Source: Rossellomorea aquimaris (GTDB taxonomy: Bacteria > Bacillota > Bacilli > Bacillales > Bacillaceae_B). Taken from it: a DNA stretch of 64,000 nt. The position numbers and the translations under genes are program-made. The notes below the pieces were generated by a model. The model was not told the origin of the DNA and ran no database searches. It saw only the letters and a list, made by a program, of their open reading frames with translations. The DNA is taken from NCBI RefSeq assembly GCF_008180865.1, contig NZ_VTEX01000002.1, positions 62,001-126,000 on the forward strand, written 5' to 3'. Below are positions 1 through 8,464 of the stretch, in pieces (within the stretch, counting starts at the first letter, position 1; every line of letters starts with the position of its first letter).

Positions 1-1
1 G

Positions 2-265
2 GTAGCTGTGGCTTTAGCCGCATCGGCTGTTTCGGTCACAGGAGGAATCGCCTTTATCGGATTAATGGCTCCCCATATCGCCAAAGCTTTGGTCGGACCA
101 CGCAATCAAATGTTCATCCCGATTGCCATACTGCTTGGCGGATGGCTATTATTACTTGCTGACACAGTCGGTCGTAATATCCTGGAACCCGATGGCATTC
201 CAGCAGGGATCATGATCGCTTTGATCGGGGCACCTTATTTCATGTATTTGTTATTGAAAAAATAA
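2..265 (+). CDS. FecCD-family siderophore ABC permease, C-terminal part (partial)
   Basis: This is the last ~87 residues of an iron-siderophore ABC transporter inner-membrane permease; the start lies before the window. The visible part carries the FecCD signature region: VTGGIAFIGLMAPHIAK, which in the family contains the loop that contacts the ATPase, followed by a long hydrophobic segment (IAILLGGWLLLLADTVGR) and the typical end IPAGIMIALIGAPYFMYLLL-KK. The reading frame is open from base 2 to the TAA at 263-265, so there is no reason to think the gene is broken. A hairpin terminator follows within 15 bases, so this is the last gene of its operon. The cognate binding protein and first permease would lie to the left. 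Which siderophore it carries cannot be judged from this fragment. Confidence 0.9.
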   Translation, partial: VAVALAASAVSVTGGIAFIGLMAPHIAKALVGPRNQMFIPIAILLGGWLLLLADTVGRNILEPDGIPAGIMIALIGAPYFMYLLLKK

Positions 266-278
266 GAACGAAATAAAG

Positions 279-305
279 AAAGGTACCGGACTCTCCGGTA
301 CCTTT
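279..305. terminator. Bidirectional intrinsic terminator
   Basis: A perfect hairpin with 12-bp arms (AAAGGTACCGGA / TCCGGTACCTTT) and loop CTC lies between the FecCD permease (+) and the BASS transporter (-). A-rich flanks on one side and T-rich flanks on the other allow termination from both directions. Confidence 0.8.
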
Positions 306-315
306 CTCCATTTCA

Positions 316-1296
316 TTACCTCACAGTGGGATTAACTTCACCTGTTACAAATTCCTCCTCTTTCCCTTCCTTCACAGGTTTCTTACTCCAAAACGTCGCA
401 AGGATCGGCCCAGAAATATTATGCCACACGGCTGCTATCACACTTGGGAGCGCGGCAAGTGGTCCAAAGTGAGCAGTTGCAAGTGCGACTCCAAGTCCAG
501 AGTTTTGCATCCCGACTTCAATTGAAATCGCTCTCCGCTTACTTTCATCTAATTTCATAAGGACTCCTGTGCCATATCCCAGTCCAAGTCCAAATAGATT
601 ATGCAGGATCACAGCTGTGAAAATGATCATTCCCGAGGTTGCGATATTTTCAACATTTGCTGAAACAACGGCCGATACGATGATTATGATTGCCAATACT
701 GAAATCAACGGAATGACATTTAAACTTTTTTCCACTGTGCTCGGGAATAACTTTCGAATGACTAACCCAAGAGTGATGGGTACGATGATCACTTGAACGA
801 TGGAAAGAAACATGGCGATTGGATCGACAGGAAGCCATTGACCCGCTAATGCTAACAAAATCAGTGGAGTCGCAATCGGTGCCAATAATGTTGACAGTGA
901 TGTCATGGCCACGGATAATGCCAGATTTCCTTTTGCCAGATACACCATCACATTGGATGCCGTCCCACCGGGAACCGATCCCAGTAATACCAATCCGGCA
1001 GCTAATTCACTCGGTAGATTCAGCATGTATGCTATCAATAGGGCACCCAATGGCATAATGATGAATTGCGCCAGTACTCCGGTGATGACCGGCAATGGCT
1101 TCTTCAGAACAAGCTGAAAGTCGACGGGCTTTAATGTAAGTCCCATACCGAACATCACGACACCTAATAGAATCGTTATATAGCCGCCCAATGGCAGAAA
1201 AGGAGCAGGAACAAAATAGGCTACCGCAGCTACGAGGATGACCCAAAAAGCAAAATATTTACCTGCCAGATTGCTGATCGTTTCGAGTAGTTTCAT
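316..1296 (-). CDS. Bile acid:sodium symporter (BASS) family transporter
   Basis: The 326-residue hydrophobic protein has about ten predicted membrane segments and fits the BASS/SBF family (YocS-like; 2-oxoacid or pantothenate/bile-acid type carriers). Family hallmarks include GLVLLGSVPGGTASNVMVYLA in the first half and EVGMQNSGLGVALA in the second; these are the two crossover helix regions that bind Na+ and substrate. The ATG overlaps the TGA of the upstream FAD oxidase by four bases (ATGA), so the two are translationally coupled. The partner suggests the substrate is a hydroxy- or oxo-carboxylate rather than a bile acid; this is inference. The final ~20 residues are charged and probably cytoplasmic. 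Confidence 0.88.
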   Translation of the reverse strand: MKLLETISNLAGKYFAFWVILVAAVAYFVPAPFLPLGGYITILLGVVMFGMGLTLKPVDFQLVLKKPLPVITGVLAQFIIMPLGALLIAYMLNLPSELAAGLVLLGSVPGGTASNVMVYLAKGNLALSVAMTSLSTLLAPIATPLILLALAGQWLPVDPIAMFLSIVQVIIVPITLGLVIRKLFPSTVEKSLNVIPLISVLAIIIIVSAVVSANVENIATSGMIIFTAVILHNLFGLGLGYGTGVLMKLDESKRRAISIEVGMQNSGLGVALATAHFGPLAALPSVIAAVWHNISGPILATFWSKKPVKEGKEEEFVTGEVNPTVR

Positions 1297-2690
1297 TTCT
1301 GTTCCTCCTTCTTTTTATGTACTAGTTTGTGAGGATTAAAGATTCCATTTGGATCTATGGCCATCTTGATTTTTTCCATGACCTTCAAAGCACCACCGTG
1401 TTCCCTCTGTTGATACTTCATCTTTCCGACCCCTACACCATGTTCACCTGTACATGTGCCATTTCGTTCAAGGGCATACTCCACAATTTGTTCGTTATAT
1501 ATTTCCGCTCTCTTCACCTCTTCATAGTCGTTTAAATCAATCATGAGTGATGTATGGTAATTTCCATCTCCCACATGTCCGAGGATTCCCCCTATCAAGT
1601 CTAATTCTTCCAGCCTTTTTCGTGCATGCTGCACGGCACCGGACAATTCTGAAATCGGCACACACACGTCTGTCACCATGAGCTTCCTTCCTGGATTTCC
1701 ATGTACATAAGCATAGGCAAGATTATGTCTCGCTTCCCACAATCTATTCCTACCTGCAGTGTCTTCTTCAAACACAATCTCTTCACAATTATGATCAGAC
1801 ATTATCTCTTTGGTGAATTCTACATCTTGTTGGAGACCTGCTTCATTACCATGAAACTCAAGAAAAAGAGTAGGTTTTTCTTTATAATCCGTCTCACTGA
1901 ATCGATTCACTTGTATCATCGATGGTTCATCCACCAGCTCCACTCTCGCAATTGGAATGCCGGCTTGTAAAATGGACACGACCGCTTCCACAGCATCATT
2001 TATATGATTAAACGACGCGCGTGCCGCCACAATATGCTCAGGTATCCCATATACGCGGAGGGTCAGCTCCGTAATACATCCCAACGTGCCCTCTGAACCT
2101 ACGAATAAACTGTTTAAGTGATAGCCGGACGATGATTTCTGAGCCATGTTTCCTGTGTGAATCACTTCTCCATCCGGAAGCACCACTTCTAAATCCCGGA
2201 CCTGATCCCGCATGACTCCATATTTTACAGAAGTCGTCCCACTCGCATTCGTGGCAGCCATGCCTCCCAGGGTCGCATCAGCACCGGGATCAACTGAAAA
2301 ATAGAGACCATACTTTTTCAATTCTTTATTTAACTGTGAACGTGTGACACCAGGCTGAACCTTTACGAGGAAATCCTTCTCCCTCACCTCGAGTATTTTA
2401 TTCATCCGGGAAAAATCAATGGTAATTCCTTTATCATATGGAATCACATGACCTTCAAGGCTTGTACCCAGACCAAACGGGATAATGGGTGTGTGATGAG
2501 CAGCTGCCACCTTCACAATCCCGCTCACCTCCCCAACACTCTCAGGGAATACCACTATATCCGGAGAGCTCGGCCTATGATAGGATTCATCCTTCCCATG
2601 CTGCTCTAAAATCGTCTCATTCACCGTCACCCGATGACTATCTACGACTTCCCCCAGTTCATCCACCAAACGACTATCCTTCACACTCAT
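1293..2690 (-). CDS. FAD-binding 2-hydroxyacid oxidase (glycolate/D-lactate dehydrogenase type)
   Basis: The 465-residue protein is a PCMH-type FAD oxidoreductase of the GlcD/D-lactate dehydrogenase group. The FAD-binding part is seen in the first half (PFGLGTSLEGHVIP, GADATLGGMAATNASGT, FVGSEGTLGCITE). The C-terminal FAD-oxidase cap carries the conserved GHVGDGNYH and TGEHGVGVGKMKY motifs that hold metal and substrate in this family. The start is the ATG at 2688-2690, six bases after GGAGAGGG. It is the first gene of a two-gene unit with the BASS transporter. Unlike the GlcD at 53.5 kb it has no Fe-S partner next to it, so it may use a cytochrome or quinone directly. Substrate (glycolate, D-lactate, 2-hydroxyglutarate) is unresolved. 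Confidence 0.88.
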   Translation of the reverse strand: MSVKDSRLVDELGEVVDSHRVTVNETILEQHGKDESYHRPSSPDIVVFPESVGEVSGIVKVAAAHHTPIIPFGLGTSLEGHVIPYDKGITIDFSRMNKILEVREKDFLVKVQPGVTRSQLNKELKKYGLYFSVDPGADATLGGMAATNASGTTSVKYGVMRDQVRDLEVVLPDGEVIHTGNMAQKSSSGYHLNSLFVGSEGTLGCITELTLRVYGIPEHIVAARASFNHINDAVEAVVSILQAGIPIARVELVDEPSMIQVNRFSETDYKEKPTLFLEFHGNEAGLQQDVEFTKEIMSDHNCEEIVFEEDTAGRNRLWEARHNLAYAYVHGNPGRKLMVTDVCVPISELSGAVQHARKRLEELDLIGGILGHVGDGNYHTSLMIDLNDYEEVKRAEIYNEQIVEYALERNGTCTGEHGVGVGKMKYQQREHGGALKVMEKIKMAIDPNGIFNPHKLVHKKKEEQK

Positions 2691-2784
2691 ATGCCCTCTC
2701 CCCTTCTAAAAAATGTATAATGTATCGAATTATACCTAATAATCAGAATATTTCAATAGTAAAAAAGATATTTCTTTCTCGGGA

Positions 2785-2872
2785 GAGGGACGGACCTCTG
2801 TTTATGTTAGAAGAATGTGCTAGGGACGGGATTCTATGTTGAATAAAGGGAAAAAGAGAAGGTCCGTCCCTC
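2785..2872. repeat. GAGGGACGGACC inverted pair
   Basis: Two copies of the window-wide 14-bp element face each other: GAGGGACGGACCTC at 2785-2798 and AAGGTCCGTCCCTC at 2859-2872, with about 60 bases between. Transcribed, they would form a long-looped hairpin. The pair lies between the FAD oxidase start and the threonine aldolase terminator. Confidence 0.75.
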
Positions 2873-2879
2873 AAAAAAA

Positions 2880-2905
2880 GTGGCACCGGAATTATCCGGT
2901 ACCAC
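2880..2905 (-). terminator. Intrinsic terminator of the threonine aldolase unit
   Basis: On the minus strand, GTGGTACCGG / CCGGTGCCAC form a hairpin with loop ATAATT and one mismatch, followed by seven T. It starts 11 bases after the aldolase stop codon. Confidence 0.85.
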
Positions 2906-2916
2906 AATACAATCGT

Positions 2917-4014
2917 TTATTTCTCTATCAACGTTTTCAATTTCTCATCCAACACCACAAATAGTTTACTCAAATCTTGTTTCGAAACGTTCTCGTATTG
3001 ATCTCCTATGCTTACTTCATATGCACACTCATTTTCAGTCACTTCCTTTACATATCCTGTTAAACCAATACATGTCTCGTCATACACATCCATCAAAATC
3101 GTTTCTATTTCTTTTTGTGGATATTGAAAGAAGACATGAAACATATTGGAAACAGGCTGTTCAGGAAGAGTCGATACACCCTGGCAGGCGTTAAAAAGAC
3201 CGGCAAGTTCTTTTGCTCCTTCATAATACTGTTCCATTTTGTTGATTCGTTGATCAAAGTAATGGTCTGCACTCAGTATGTATGGATAGAGGCTGATGAG
3301 ATCTCCCCCATGGCGTCTTTTCCATACCTTTGATTCTTTCGTAAACTCCCCGCTCCCTGCCAGGACCGCACCTGCAATTCCACCGATCCCTTTATAGAAT
3401 GAAATATAGACACTATCGAAAAGAGCACAGACTTCCTCTGCTGTTTTCCCGTAATGGGGCAGAATTTCATAAAGCCTGGCCCCATCTAAATGAAGCTTGA
3501 TTCCTTTATCCCGGCAGTATTCTGAGATTGCTTCGAGAGTCTCGTAGTTTGGTAGTTGACCACCGATTTCCCTTTGAGGCAGCTCTAACAGTAAGCATGC
3601 GATGTCCGTTTCAAGTCCCATCACGTCTTCCAGTCCAATCACACGCTCCTTGTCAGCTAATAGAATCGGTTCAATTCCATGTAATTTCTTCAACCCATCT
3701 TCTTCATGAATCTCTAAATGGCATAAAGGATGGTACGCCACTCTGTGCAAATCTTTTTGATCGCACCAAATGCGCAGGGCGATCTGCTGAGCCATCGTTC
3801 CGCTCGGGAAGAAAACGGCACTTTCTTTTCCCAGGAAGTTTGCCATCTTCTTTTGGAAGTCCTCTATTATCCTACCCGATCCGTAAATATCACTATCCTG
3901 TTCACCATTGAGTTCTTCTAAAGCTTCTTTAAGAACATCCAGATTTCGTTTCCCATGTCCCTGTAGTTGATTAGCAGTCTGTTTATACGCTTCAAATAAT
4001 GTCTTTTCTCCCAT
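2917..4014 (-). CDS. Low-specificity L-threonine aldolase / beta-eliminating lyase
   Basis: The 365-residue fold-type I PLP enzyme belongs to the threonine aldolase family, which splits L-threonine or allo-threonine to glycine and acetaldehyde. Visible motifs are FFPSGTMAQQIALR (phosphate-binding turn), LHLDGARLYE with the PLP-pyridine aspartate near residue 177, and SFYKGIGGIAGAVL with the Schiff-base lysine near residue 208. Length fits the family. The ATG has GGGGGC seven bases upstream. It lies 14 bases after the stop of the alpha/beta hydrolase gene, so the two are probably co-transcribed and end at the terminator at 2880-2905. The C-terminal third is more diverged from E. coli LtaE, so substrate range is uncertain. 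Confidence 0.88.
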   Translation of the reverse strand: MGEKTLFEAYKQTANQLQGHGKRNLDVLKEALEELNGEQDSDIYGSGRIIEDFQKKMANFLGKESAVFFPSGTMAQQIALRIWCDQKDLHRVAYHPLCHLEIHEEDGLKKLHGIEPILLADKERVIGLEDVMGLETDIACLLLELPQREIGGQLPNYETLEAISEYCRDKGIKLHLDGARLYEILPHYGKTAEEVCALFDSVYISFYKGIGGIAGAVLAGSGEFTKESKVWKRRHGGDLISLYPYILSADHYFDQRINKMEQYYEGAKELAGLFNACQGVSTLPEQPVSNMFHVFFQYPQKEIETILMDVYDETCIGLTGYVKEVTENECAYEVSIGDQYENVSKQDLSKLFVVLDEKLKTLIEK

Positions 4015-4028
4015 CGATTTGCCCCCTT

Positions 4029-4991
4029 TTATGAGTTCATCACTTTTTCAATGAACCCCTTCACTCGTTTCTTGTATTCCTCTTCTTCTACCGTAAAGCC
4101 CTCAGTGTGACCGGCCCCTGGTACTATCCATAATTCTTTCATGCTATTTGATGCTTCGTAAAGACGATTGGCCATTTCGGTTGGAACGAGCTCGTCCTGA
4201 TCTCCATGAATGATGAATAGAGGTAATTTGTTTTTCTTCACCTGGTCGAGTGCCGAGGCTTCACTGAACGTATAGCCTGCTCTCACCTTCGTCACCACAC
4301 TCGTTATCTCCATAATCGGAAATGCCGGCAAACGGTAAAGATAGTTTAATTGGTGAGTCAGTTCTTCTTTCAATGAGGTATATCCACTGTCGGCAATGAT
4401 TCCTTTCACCTCTTCTGGAAGGTCCTCACCACTTGTCATCAATACGGTTGCTGCCCCCATGGAAAAACCGTGCAAAAAAATGGATTTTTCATCTTTTTCA
4501 TTGATTAAGAGATTGATCCATTCTTTATAATCCAATCGATCGTCCCAGCCATACCCGATATAATCCCCTTCACTTTTCCCATGCCCTCTCGCATCAGGTT
4601 TGAGAATATTGTATCCTTCCTCGTAATAGAATCTAGTGATTTCAGGCATCTGCTCGCTGTTCCCTTTATACCCATGGGCCAGGATAACGACTTTCCCATT
4701 CGGTGACTCATTTTCAAGGTATTGAGCTCTAAGGGTCAAACCGTCCTCTGTTTCAACCTCCACCGATTCAAAGTTCCGCTTACGTGTCCAGTTCCTTAAT
4801 TCTTCTAATCTTTTCTGTTCTTCCTCCAACGCGCTGACGGCTTCAACCGCTTCTTCCGTTCCGCCATATAATTCTATCGCCTCATTACTTCTATTGATTG
4901 CAACATCATAAAAATAGTTTCCGGCTACAATTAGACCTACCATCAATAACAACAACAAACTGCTCATGATCCATGCGATACGTTTTTTCAT
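4029..4991 (-). CDS. Membrane-anchored alpha/beta hydrolase (YqkD-like)
   Basis: The 320-residue protein has an N-terminal hydrophobic segment (residues ~5-25) that probably anchors it outside the membrane, then a charged linker, then an alpha/beta-hydrolase domain. The catalytic triad is visible: nucleophile Ser177 in HGFSMGAA, acid Asp266 in HGDQDELVP and His295 in PGAGHTEGF. The oxyanion-region motif AHGYKGN and the RGHGKSEG turn are also present. It resembles the B. subtilis YqkD group of unknown substrate. It is the first gene of a two-gene unit with threonine aldolase. I see no link between their functions. Confidence 0.85.
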   Translation of the reverse strand: MKKRIAWIMSSLLLLLMVGLIVAGNYFYDVAINRSNEAIELYGGTEEAVEAVSALEEEQKRLEELRNWTRKRNFESVEVETEDGLTLRAQYLENESPNGKVVILAHGYKGNSEQMPEITRFYYEEGYNILKPDARGHGKSEGDYIGYGWDDRLDYKEWINLLINEKDEKSIFLHGFSMGAATVLMTSGEDLPEEVKGIIADSGYTSLKEELTHQLNYLYRLPAFPIMEITSVVTKVRAGYTFSEASALDQVKKNKLPLFIIHGDQDELVPTEMANRLYEASNSMKELWIVPGAGHTEGFTVEEEEYKKRVKGFIEKVMNS

Positions 4992-5136
4992 GACACGGCC
5001 CCTTCGTACAAGTAGTTAAGTCTATTTTACTTTAAGCCGGTGCGAGTTTCATAGAATAAGGCATATTCATATGTGCTTTTTCGCTGCAGTTTTATCACAT
5101 TCACATGCGCAGAGACCCTTGCGCCTCGTGTGAACT

Positions 5137-6525
5137 CTAAACCATGACGTCACTACTTTCCTTCCACCTGGTCATATAAGCTTTCTCGATAAAATCCTTC
5201 CGCCCCCCGTATATCCGGATCACATCGCGGATTTCTTCCGCCATGTATTTTTCATTCCGGTTATGGGCGAGAGATTCATAGCCGGATCCTCTTTGCAAAT
5301 AATCAGAGGATGCAACGGAATACCACTTCTCATCTTCGAGAGGAACATTCCCAATGTGGATTTCCGATACTCTTTTACCATCATGAGTAATCTCTGCCCC
5401 TGAAACATGGAGCCTTCCAACGAATTTCCCCCGGAATCCTGGACCTCTTCCATCAGCTAAACAAACTCCAGCATCCAGAGAATGCTGGATGGCCGTACGA
5501 ATATGCTTTCCTTGAATGTCAAAAGACGTTGGGTTCAGTGGCGATGGACAGATTTCGATCAATTTTTTATTGCTGATAAAATCAAATGCACCAGCGTTCA
5601 CTATTCCACTATTGATCAAGCCAAAATCGCACTTCAACATGTCCTGCAGCCCGTCGGCGATTAAATTCGTGATTGGATTTTCTTCAATCACATCATGCCA
5701 TAGGGACTGGTCGAGTTTATATAATGACCTGCTTAATACGTCAATCGCTTTCTTTTTATTTTCTTTTAATATGGCAACGACCTCTTTATCGATAGGAGAA
5801 GACCCGGTTTCAATCGTTTCCCCCCGGAGTAATTTGACACCATCCTTTGTTACATCCACTTCCACAATACCAACGTATTCCCCATAACAACCGGCACTAT
5901 TCATCACGGTCCCGTTTATTACTTTTGCTTGTGGATAAAGCTTGTGGTCATGAGCAGATAGGATGATGTCTACTCCATCAAGTTCATTCGCCAGCTCATC
6001 ATCTGCTAGTGTCCCTACATGATTGAAAAGAATGCAAACATCATAGTTTCCACGATTACGCTTTATTTCCTCTACGATTGCATTTTTAAAATCGGTAATA
6101 TGCACACCCAGACCGTCATTGAAACCTCCTAAGTCCGGAGACGAGCCTGTAATCAAGATACGTAAACCGTTTTTTTTCAGGATGACGCTTGGTTTTACCC
6201 CATTGGCCACCGTTTTATCTTTCCTATAAAGATTATTACTAATAAACGGTACGGGAGTATTACTTGCCATATGCTCAAGGGTATCGAATCCATTGAACAT
6301 TTCATTGTTTCCAATTGTTAACGCATCATAGCCGACAGATTCCAACAGTTCGATAGCCGCCATTCCTCTCGTTCCTTGAAGCTCGACGCTTCTGAAATCA
6401 GCAAAGTCCCCCCCATCAAGAATAAGTGTGTTCTCGTCTTTATGCGCCTTTATCAAGGATGCTGCTCTCGAGAACGTTTCAAAATGGCTGTGTAGATCAT
6501 TGGTATGAATAATTTTTAATTTCAT
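5137..6525 (-). CDS. yunD: YunD-like 5'-nucleotidase / UDP-sugar hydrolase family metallophosphoesterase
   Basis: The protein is 462 residues when started at the ATG 6523-6525, which has GGAGG eight bases upstream. An in-frame extension to 6651 has no ribosome site and is rejected. The N-terminal metallophosphatase domain shows the metal-binding motifs TNDLHSHFE, LDGGDFADF, GNNEMFNG, FNHVG and LSAHDHK. The C-terminal 5'-nucleotidase domain follows from about residue 285 (NPITNLIADGLQ, NSGIVNAGAFDF). There is no signal peptide, so unlike UshA it should be cytoplasmic, as in B. subtilis YunD, which has the same length. The substrate is probably a nucleotide or nucleotide-sugar. It appears to be a single-gene unit. 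Confidence 0.88.
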   Translation of the reverse strand: MKLKIIHTNDLHSHFETFSRAASLIKAHKDENTLILDGGDFADFRSVELQGTRGMAAIELLESVGYDALTIGNNEMFNGFDTLEHMASNTPVPFISNNLYRKDKTVANGVKPSVILKKNGLRILITGSSPDLGGFNDGLGVHITDFKNAIVEEIKRNRGNYDVCILFNHVGTLADDELANELDGVDIILSAHDHKLYPQAKVINGTVMNSAGCYGEYVGIVEVDVTKDGVKLLRGETIETGSSPIDKEVVAILKENKKKAIDVLSRSLYKLDQSLWHDVIEENPITNLIADGLQDMLKCDFGLINSGIVNAGAFDFISNKKLIEICPSPLNPTSFDIQGKHIRTAIQHSLDAGVCLADGRGPGFRGKFVGRLHVSGAEITHDGKRVSEIHIGNVPLEDEKWYSVASSDYLQRGSGYESLAHNRNEKYMAEEIRDVIRIYGGRKDFIEKAYMTRWKESSDVMV

Positions 6526-6611
6526 CTTAACCTCCAAAATGTTTTTCAGAAAACTCTCTGTATTAATAGTAAAGGAAATCAAGTTTCTGTAAAGGATTTT
6601 TATGGAAATAA

Positions 6612-6648
6612 AAGAGCTTATCTTCCACGCAATGGGAGATAAGCTCTT
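6612..6648 (-). terminator. Terminator of the DUF4397-sortase operon
   Basis: Hairpin AAGAGCTTATCT / AGATAAGCTCTT begins at the sortase stop codon and is followed on the minus strand by TTTTATTT. Confidence 0.8.
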
Positions 6649-7268
6649 CAAATTCCTTTATTCTCTTCGACCAGTTCCGTATACACAACCAATCGTTCTA
6701 CGTAATTATGGATTTTCCTGTCAAAATAACCCGTGCACGTAATCAGATTAAGCATGCGTTTTTCACTGGGACCAAAAATGGTTCTAAGAGGCGCGTCATC
6801 TTTTTGATAAGCGACTTTTTCCCTCACCACAAATGTCAGGATAGCTCCATCTTCATCATGTAAATGGATCTCATCCCCAGGCTCAAGTTCATTTAATTCA
6901 AAAAAAACAGCAGGTTTTTTCTCATCATCTACATGTCCCGCAAGGACGGCATTCCCTTTTTCCCCCGGTTGAAAACCCGGTTCAAACCACGCAACGTCCT
7001 TTCCGTTATCCGGAAGCTCCATATTTCCTTTCTTATCAAGGCCGAATTCCTTTATTGGTGCTTCAAGATCAAGCTTAGGAATTGATAAAGAGGATGGCTT
7101 GACACTGATTAATTCCTCATTTGATGCATGATTTACAGGGCTAACTGGTTGAACAGGTTGTTCAATGGTGGATGATTGAACCTCACTTTCCGTAACCGAT
7201 TGAGGCTCTTCGGCAGCACATGCTGCCAGAAGAGCCATCAAAGGGATTGACAATAGTAGTCTTTTCAT
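6648..7268 (-). CDS. Class F sortase, predicted lipoprotein
   Basis: The 206-residue exported transpeptidase cleaves a C-terminal sorting motif and joins the protein to the cell wall or another amine. The catalytic residues are visible: His112 in LAGHVDDE, Cys178 in LITCTGYF (the sortase TLxTC equivalent) and Arg192 in VERLVVY. Spacing and the AVFFELNELEPGDEI segment fit class F. The N-terminus (MKRLLLSIPLMALLAACAAE) ends in a lipobox with Cys17, so a lipid anchor is likely in place of the usual transmembrane helix. Its ATG overlaps the TAA of the DUF4397 gene by one base, pairing the enzyme with the MPETG substrate just upstream. Confidence 0.88.
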   Translation of the reverse strand: MKRLLLSIPLMALLAACAAEEPQSVTESEVQSSTIEQPVQPVSPVNHASNEELISVKPSSLSIPKLDLEAPIKEFGLDKKGNMELPDNGKDVAWFEPGFQPGEKGNAVLAGHVDDEKKPAVFFELNELEPGDEIHLHDEDGAILTFVVREKVAYQKDDAPLRTIFGPSEKRMLNLITCTGYFDRKIHNYVERLVVYTELVEENKGI

Positions 7269-8059
7269 TATTTTTGCAGTTTTCTGCGTGTAACAAATAG
7301 TAGAGCCGCTCCACCCAATACCGTTGCCGCTAGCACTATAGGAAGAGTAGATGATTGTTCGGCTGCCGCTCCACCCATACCTGTTTCAGGCATGCTGCCA
7401 GGCATCAGCGTATAATCTTTCAGTACAAGTACTTCCAATTGTTCTGCTGTATTGATTGCAAACACGCTATATACTGTGTTTTCCTCAAGCATCGTACCTG
7501 AAAGATCCAACACTTGATCTCCTTCTGGTGTTCTGATTTCCAGGTCATATGTTCCTGCATCTAATTCCTGATAATCAGTAATCGCTTTGAATTCAGCTCC
7601 ACTGAATAACTCATCTCCACCTACAAGACCAACATCCACAGTAGGTGCATCCGGGGCAAGATGCCCAACGCGCACCTTAGTCATACCTTCTGTTACTTCC
7701 ATTGAATCTTGTGCTACGACTAATTCAAGGTTTTCAACTGTATTAGCAGCTGCTACTGTATAAGCCATTCCGGCTTCGACCGTTAAATCTTGAGAAATGA
7801 CAGGATCTTCACTTCCCATTGTTCCCGCTGCATAAATTTCAACTTTATGATCCCCTGCAGGAAGATTCATATAATCTGTTGCTGCTTTAAATTCTGCACC
7901 TTCTACCACTGCATTTCCATCCACATACACATCGACAGCAGGAGCATCGGGAGAAGCATGGACAATACGCACCATCGCATCATTCTCAGCCGCAAACGCA
8001 CCTCCAGCCAGTGATAACATTAACATGACAGTTGCCAAAATCGAGAAAATCTTTTTCAT
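7268..8059 (-). CDS. DUF4397 surface protein with MPETG sorting signal
   Basis: The protein is 263 residues from the ATG at 8057-8059, which has AAGGAG eight bases upstream; a GTG nine bases earlier overlaps that site and is less likely. A signal peptide (residues 1-24, ending SLAGGAFAAEN) precedes two DUF4397 domains, seen as the repeated blocks VRIVHASPDAPAVDVYVDG and VRVGHLAPDAPTVDVGL. The end has a cell-wall sorting signal: SMPETGMGG, a hydrophobic stretch (LPIVLAATVLGGAALLFV) and RRKLQK. The next gene is a class F sortase, making this its likely dedicated substrate. Role on the surface is unknown. Confidence 0.9.
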   Translation of the reverse strand: MKKIFSILATVMLMLSLAGGAFAAENDAMVRIVHASPDAPAVDVYVDGNAVVEGAEFKAATDYMNLPAGDHKVEIYAAGTMGSEDPVISQDLTVEAGMAYTVAAANTVENLELVVAQDSMEVTEGMTKVRVGHLAPDAPTVDVGLVGGDELFSGAEFKAITDYQELDAGTYDLEIRTPEGDQVLDLSGTMLEENTVYSVFAINTAEQLEVLVLKDYTLMPGSMPETGMGGAAAEQSSTLPIVLAATVLGGAALLFVTRRKLQK

Positions 8060-8083
8060 TTCTTCCACTCCTTTTGTATTTTG

Positions 8084-8107
8084 TACAAGTTTTGTAGTTT
8101 ACTTGTA
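8084..8107. promoter_or_regulatory. Operator-like inverted repeat upstream of the DUF4397 gene
   Basis: TACAAGT and ACTTGTA form 7-bp arms separated by 10 bases, 25 bases upstream of the DUF4397 start codon and therefore near its expected promoter. The regulator is not known. Confidence 0.4.
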
Positions 8108-8237
8108 TATAAAATGTATAACTAATGGAGAAATATATCAATTAATAAACTGTCCTGTTAGCACATTCAACTCTCTGAAGACATTTTCACACACAAAAGG
8201 AAGACTATTTTCAATAATGCACTTAAACTGATTACCA

Positions 8238-8265
8238 TTGACACATTCCATCCGATGCAGATAAA
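8238..8265 (+). promoter_or_regulatory. ade: SigA-type promoter of the ade riboswitch transcript
   Basis: TTGACA (8238-8243), a 16-bp spacer and GATAAA (8260-8265) lie about 40 bases before the purine aptamer. The -35 box is perfect and the -10 box matches consensus at four of six bases. Confidence 0.55.
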
Positions 8266-8303
8266 ATGTGAAATAATCATTTCAACAAATAATCTTATCC
8301 ACA

Positions 8304-8446
8304 TACTCGTATAATATTGGAAATATGGTCCAAAAGTTTCTACCAAACTACCGTAAATGGTTTGACTACGAGAGGGAGCAGGGGCAGGAGTCCCTGCTCT
8401 TCTCTCTCTATGTCAAACCCTGGGTGACTCCCGGGGTTTTTTATTT
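8304..8446 (+). promoter_or_regulatory. Purine riboswitch, guanine class, with terminator switch
   Basis: The aptamer (8304-8373) has the purine-riboswitch core: TATAAT after the P1 strand, ATATGG, AGTTTCTACC, CCGTAAA and GACTA. The specificity base in GACTA is C, which predicts guanine/hypoxanthine rather than adenine. The expression platform is readable. GGTTTGAC (8359-8366, in the aptamer 3' half) is the exact complement of GTCAAACC (8412-8419), forming an antiterminator around a GC-rich hairpin (8374-8400). The downstream strand of that pairing overlaps the 5' arm of a terminator (CCCTGGG / CCCGGGG, 8418-8436, then TTTTTT). Ligand binding should block the antiterminator and turn transcription off. 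Confidence 0.92.
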
Positions 8447-8464
8447 AGATAAGGAGAGGATTTC

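Noticed and set aside
6525..6651. A 42-residue N-terminal extension of the YunD-like protein.
   Set aside because: It overlaps the terminator of the neighbouring operon and has no ribosome site; the internal ATG has a strong one and gives the family length.
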